From: an uncultured Clostridia bacterium
GTDB lineage: Bacteria > Bacillota > Clostridia > Oscillospirales > Butyricicoccaceae
Assembly: GCA_945486175.1 (NCBI GenBank)
Contig: CALYTA010000065.1
Location: forward strand, 1-6,408
DNA length: 6,408 bases
Direction of reading: 5' to 3'
In this document: one piece after another, positions 5,561 through 6,408 of the stretch
Layout: each line of letters starts with the position of its first letter
Position numbering within the stretch: position 1 is the first letter of the stretch
The notes under the pieces: generated by a model
What the model saw: only the letters and a program-made list of their open reading frames with translations
The model's database searches: none
Told to the model about the DNA's origin: nothing
Translations under genes and position numbers: made by a program

Positions 5561-6408
5561 CGCGCACACTCTCCTTCCGCGGACTTGAGCAGGGCAATGC
5601 CATGGCCGAGCGTGTCGATGACAAAGCCGAGGTTTTCTGTCGCGCCTTTCGGGCTGCCCGGCAGGTTGACAATCAGCGCGCGGGCACGGATACCGGCTGT
5701 TGCCCGGCTGAGCATTGCACGCGGCGTGATCGCCAGCGAACCCGCCCGCATCGCCTCGGCAATGCCGGGTGTCCGGCGCGTGAGCACAGACTCAGTCGCC
5801 TCCGGCGTGATGTCACGCGGCGCAAAGCCTGTCCCGCCCGTGGTCAGAATCAGGTCTGCCCGATCCTCATCACACAGCGTGCGGAGTGTCTGCGCGATTG
5901 TGTCCCGGTCGTCCGGAATGATTTGTGTGTGCACAACATGATAGCCGTGCTGTTCTGCCAGCGCACAAACCGCCGGGCCGCTTTTGTCCTCGCGCAGGCC
6001 TGCCGCGCCCTTGTCACTGATGGTCAGCACCGCCGCGCGCCAGATGACATGTACCTCGTCCCCGACCGCGACGCTGCCGCCGCGGAGAACGCGCGCAAAT
6101 ACGCCCTCCTTCGGCATGATGCACTCGCCCATGCGCTGTGCAATCTCGCAGGAAGTGTGACATGTTTTGCCGATCTGCGTGATCTCCAAAAGGGCGCTGT
6201 CGCCGATACGCAGCTGGCAGCCGACCGGAAGCGTGCACAGGTCAAGTCCGGACACCGCCAGATTTTCGCCAAACGCGCCCGGAACCACGCCCGCACCGCG
6301 CGAATTGAATGCGTCAATGCTGTCCTGGCTGAGCAGGCTGACCTGCCTGTGCCAGTTCCCACCGTGTGCATCGCCCTCCAGACCGAAGTTTTCCCCGTCA
6401 AAGCTGCG
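5557..6408 (-). CDS. MOSC domain - MogA/MoaB molybdenum cofactor fusion protein (5' end cut by window)
   Basis: The frame is open to the right edge; 283 residues are visible and probably fewer than about 30 are missing. Residues 1-123 are a MOSC domain: GLEGDAHGGNWHRQVSLLS (9-27), PGAFGENL (43-50) and a cysteine-rich segment with Cys83, Cys87 and Cys96 (GKTCHTSC, then GECIMPKEGVFARV). MOSC domains, first seen in Mo-cofactor sulfurase and YiiM-like proteins, are predicted to carry sulfur and bind Mo cofactor. Residues 124-283 are a MoCF_biosynth domain of the MogA/MoaB type: AVLTISDKG (126-134), GGTGFAPRDITPEAT (191-205) and NLPGSPKGA (248-256). MogA adenylylates molybdopterin to the AMP form before Mo insertion by MoeA. 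The two domains are joined by a short linker in one intact frame. It is the first visible gene of the minus-strand operon and overlaps the desulfurase start by four bases. The GTG at 6288 is internal, not a start, because the MOSC core lies upstream of it. Confidence 0.9.
   Translation of the reverse strand, partial: RSFDGENFGLEGDAHGGNWHRQVSLLSQDSIDAFNSRGAGVVPGAFGENLAVSGLDLCTLPVGCQLRIGDSALLEITQIGKTCHTSCEIAQRMGECIMPKEGVFARVLRGGSVAVGDEVHVIWRAAVLTISDKGAAGLREDKSGPAVCALAEQHGYHVVHTQIIPDDRDTIAQTLRTLCDEDRADLILTTGGTGFAPRDITPEATESVLTRRTPGIAEAMRAGSLAITPRAMLSRATAGIRARALIVNLPGSPKGATENLGFVIDTLGHGIALLKSAEGECAR
5571..5576 (-). promoter_or_regulatory. Ribosome binding site fixing the desulfurase GTG start
   Basis: AAGGAG on the minus strand lies 10 bases before the GTG at 5560 and only 1 base before the alternative GTG at 5569, so it supports the inner start. 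The site is inside the last codons of the MOSC-MogA gene, consistent with translational coupling through the GTGA overlap. Confidence 0.7.

Noticed and set aside
4874..5941. Long plus-strand open frame (355 codons) opposite the desulfurase and MOSC-MogA genes
   Set aside because: It spans two real opposite genes, is low complexity in Arg/Ala/His and has no recognisable domain.

Overview
The window reads as a chromosomal segment from a fairly GC-rich anaerobic Firmicute, most likely a gut-type clostridium of the Oscillospiraceae/Butyricicoccaceae kind. This rests on protein character, strong GGAGG ribosome binding sites and a Clostridia-style gene set; genus cannot be fixed from sequence alone. 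Seven genes fill almost all of it, and no intergenic gap exceeds about 100 bases. No tRNA, rRNA, CRISPR array or insertion sequence is visible.

Left part, plus strand: the 3' portion of a MerR/TipA-like regulator with a TipAS ligand-sensing domain (to 757) runs in from the left edge. It is visibly poorer in GC than the rest. A 92-base gap with a good extended -10 promoter follows. Next comes a two-gene unit: a seven-bladed beta-propeller lactonase (6-phosphogluconolactonase family, 850-1878) and, two bases later, yqeC (1881-2597), a marker gene of selenium-dependent molybdenum hydroxylase (SDMH) systems.

Right part, minus strand: an operon enters from the right edge and is read leftward as MOSC-MogA fusion (5' end outside the window), EF2568-type cysteine desulfurase, a small DUF3343 putative Se/S carrier, an XdhC/CoxI maturation factor with inverted domain order, and a MocA-type molybdopterin cytidylyltransferase. 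The junctions are tight: a 4-base GTGA overlap, a 1-base TGATG overlap, then gaps of 11 and 44 bases. The operon meets the plus-strand unit head-on, and yqeC and mocA overlap by 64 bases at their 3' ends.

Together the genes form a maturation module for a molybdenum hydroxylase of the xanthine dehydrogenase/purine hydroxylase type, probably one carrying a labile selenium ligand on Mo. MogA adenylylates molybdopterin, MocA converts Mo-molybdopterin to the cytosine dinucleotide, and the desulfurase (perhaps with DUF3343 and MOSC) supplies S or Se. XdhC holds and delivers the finished cofactor, while YqeC has an unknown accessory role. The hydroxylase itself, SelD, YqeB and the early moa genes are not in the window and would be expected to the right or elsewhere. 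The least explained points are the lactonase coupled to yqeC, the DUF3343 protein between desulfurase and XdhC, and a strong hairpin inside the convergent region.
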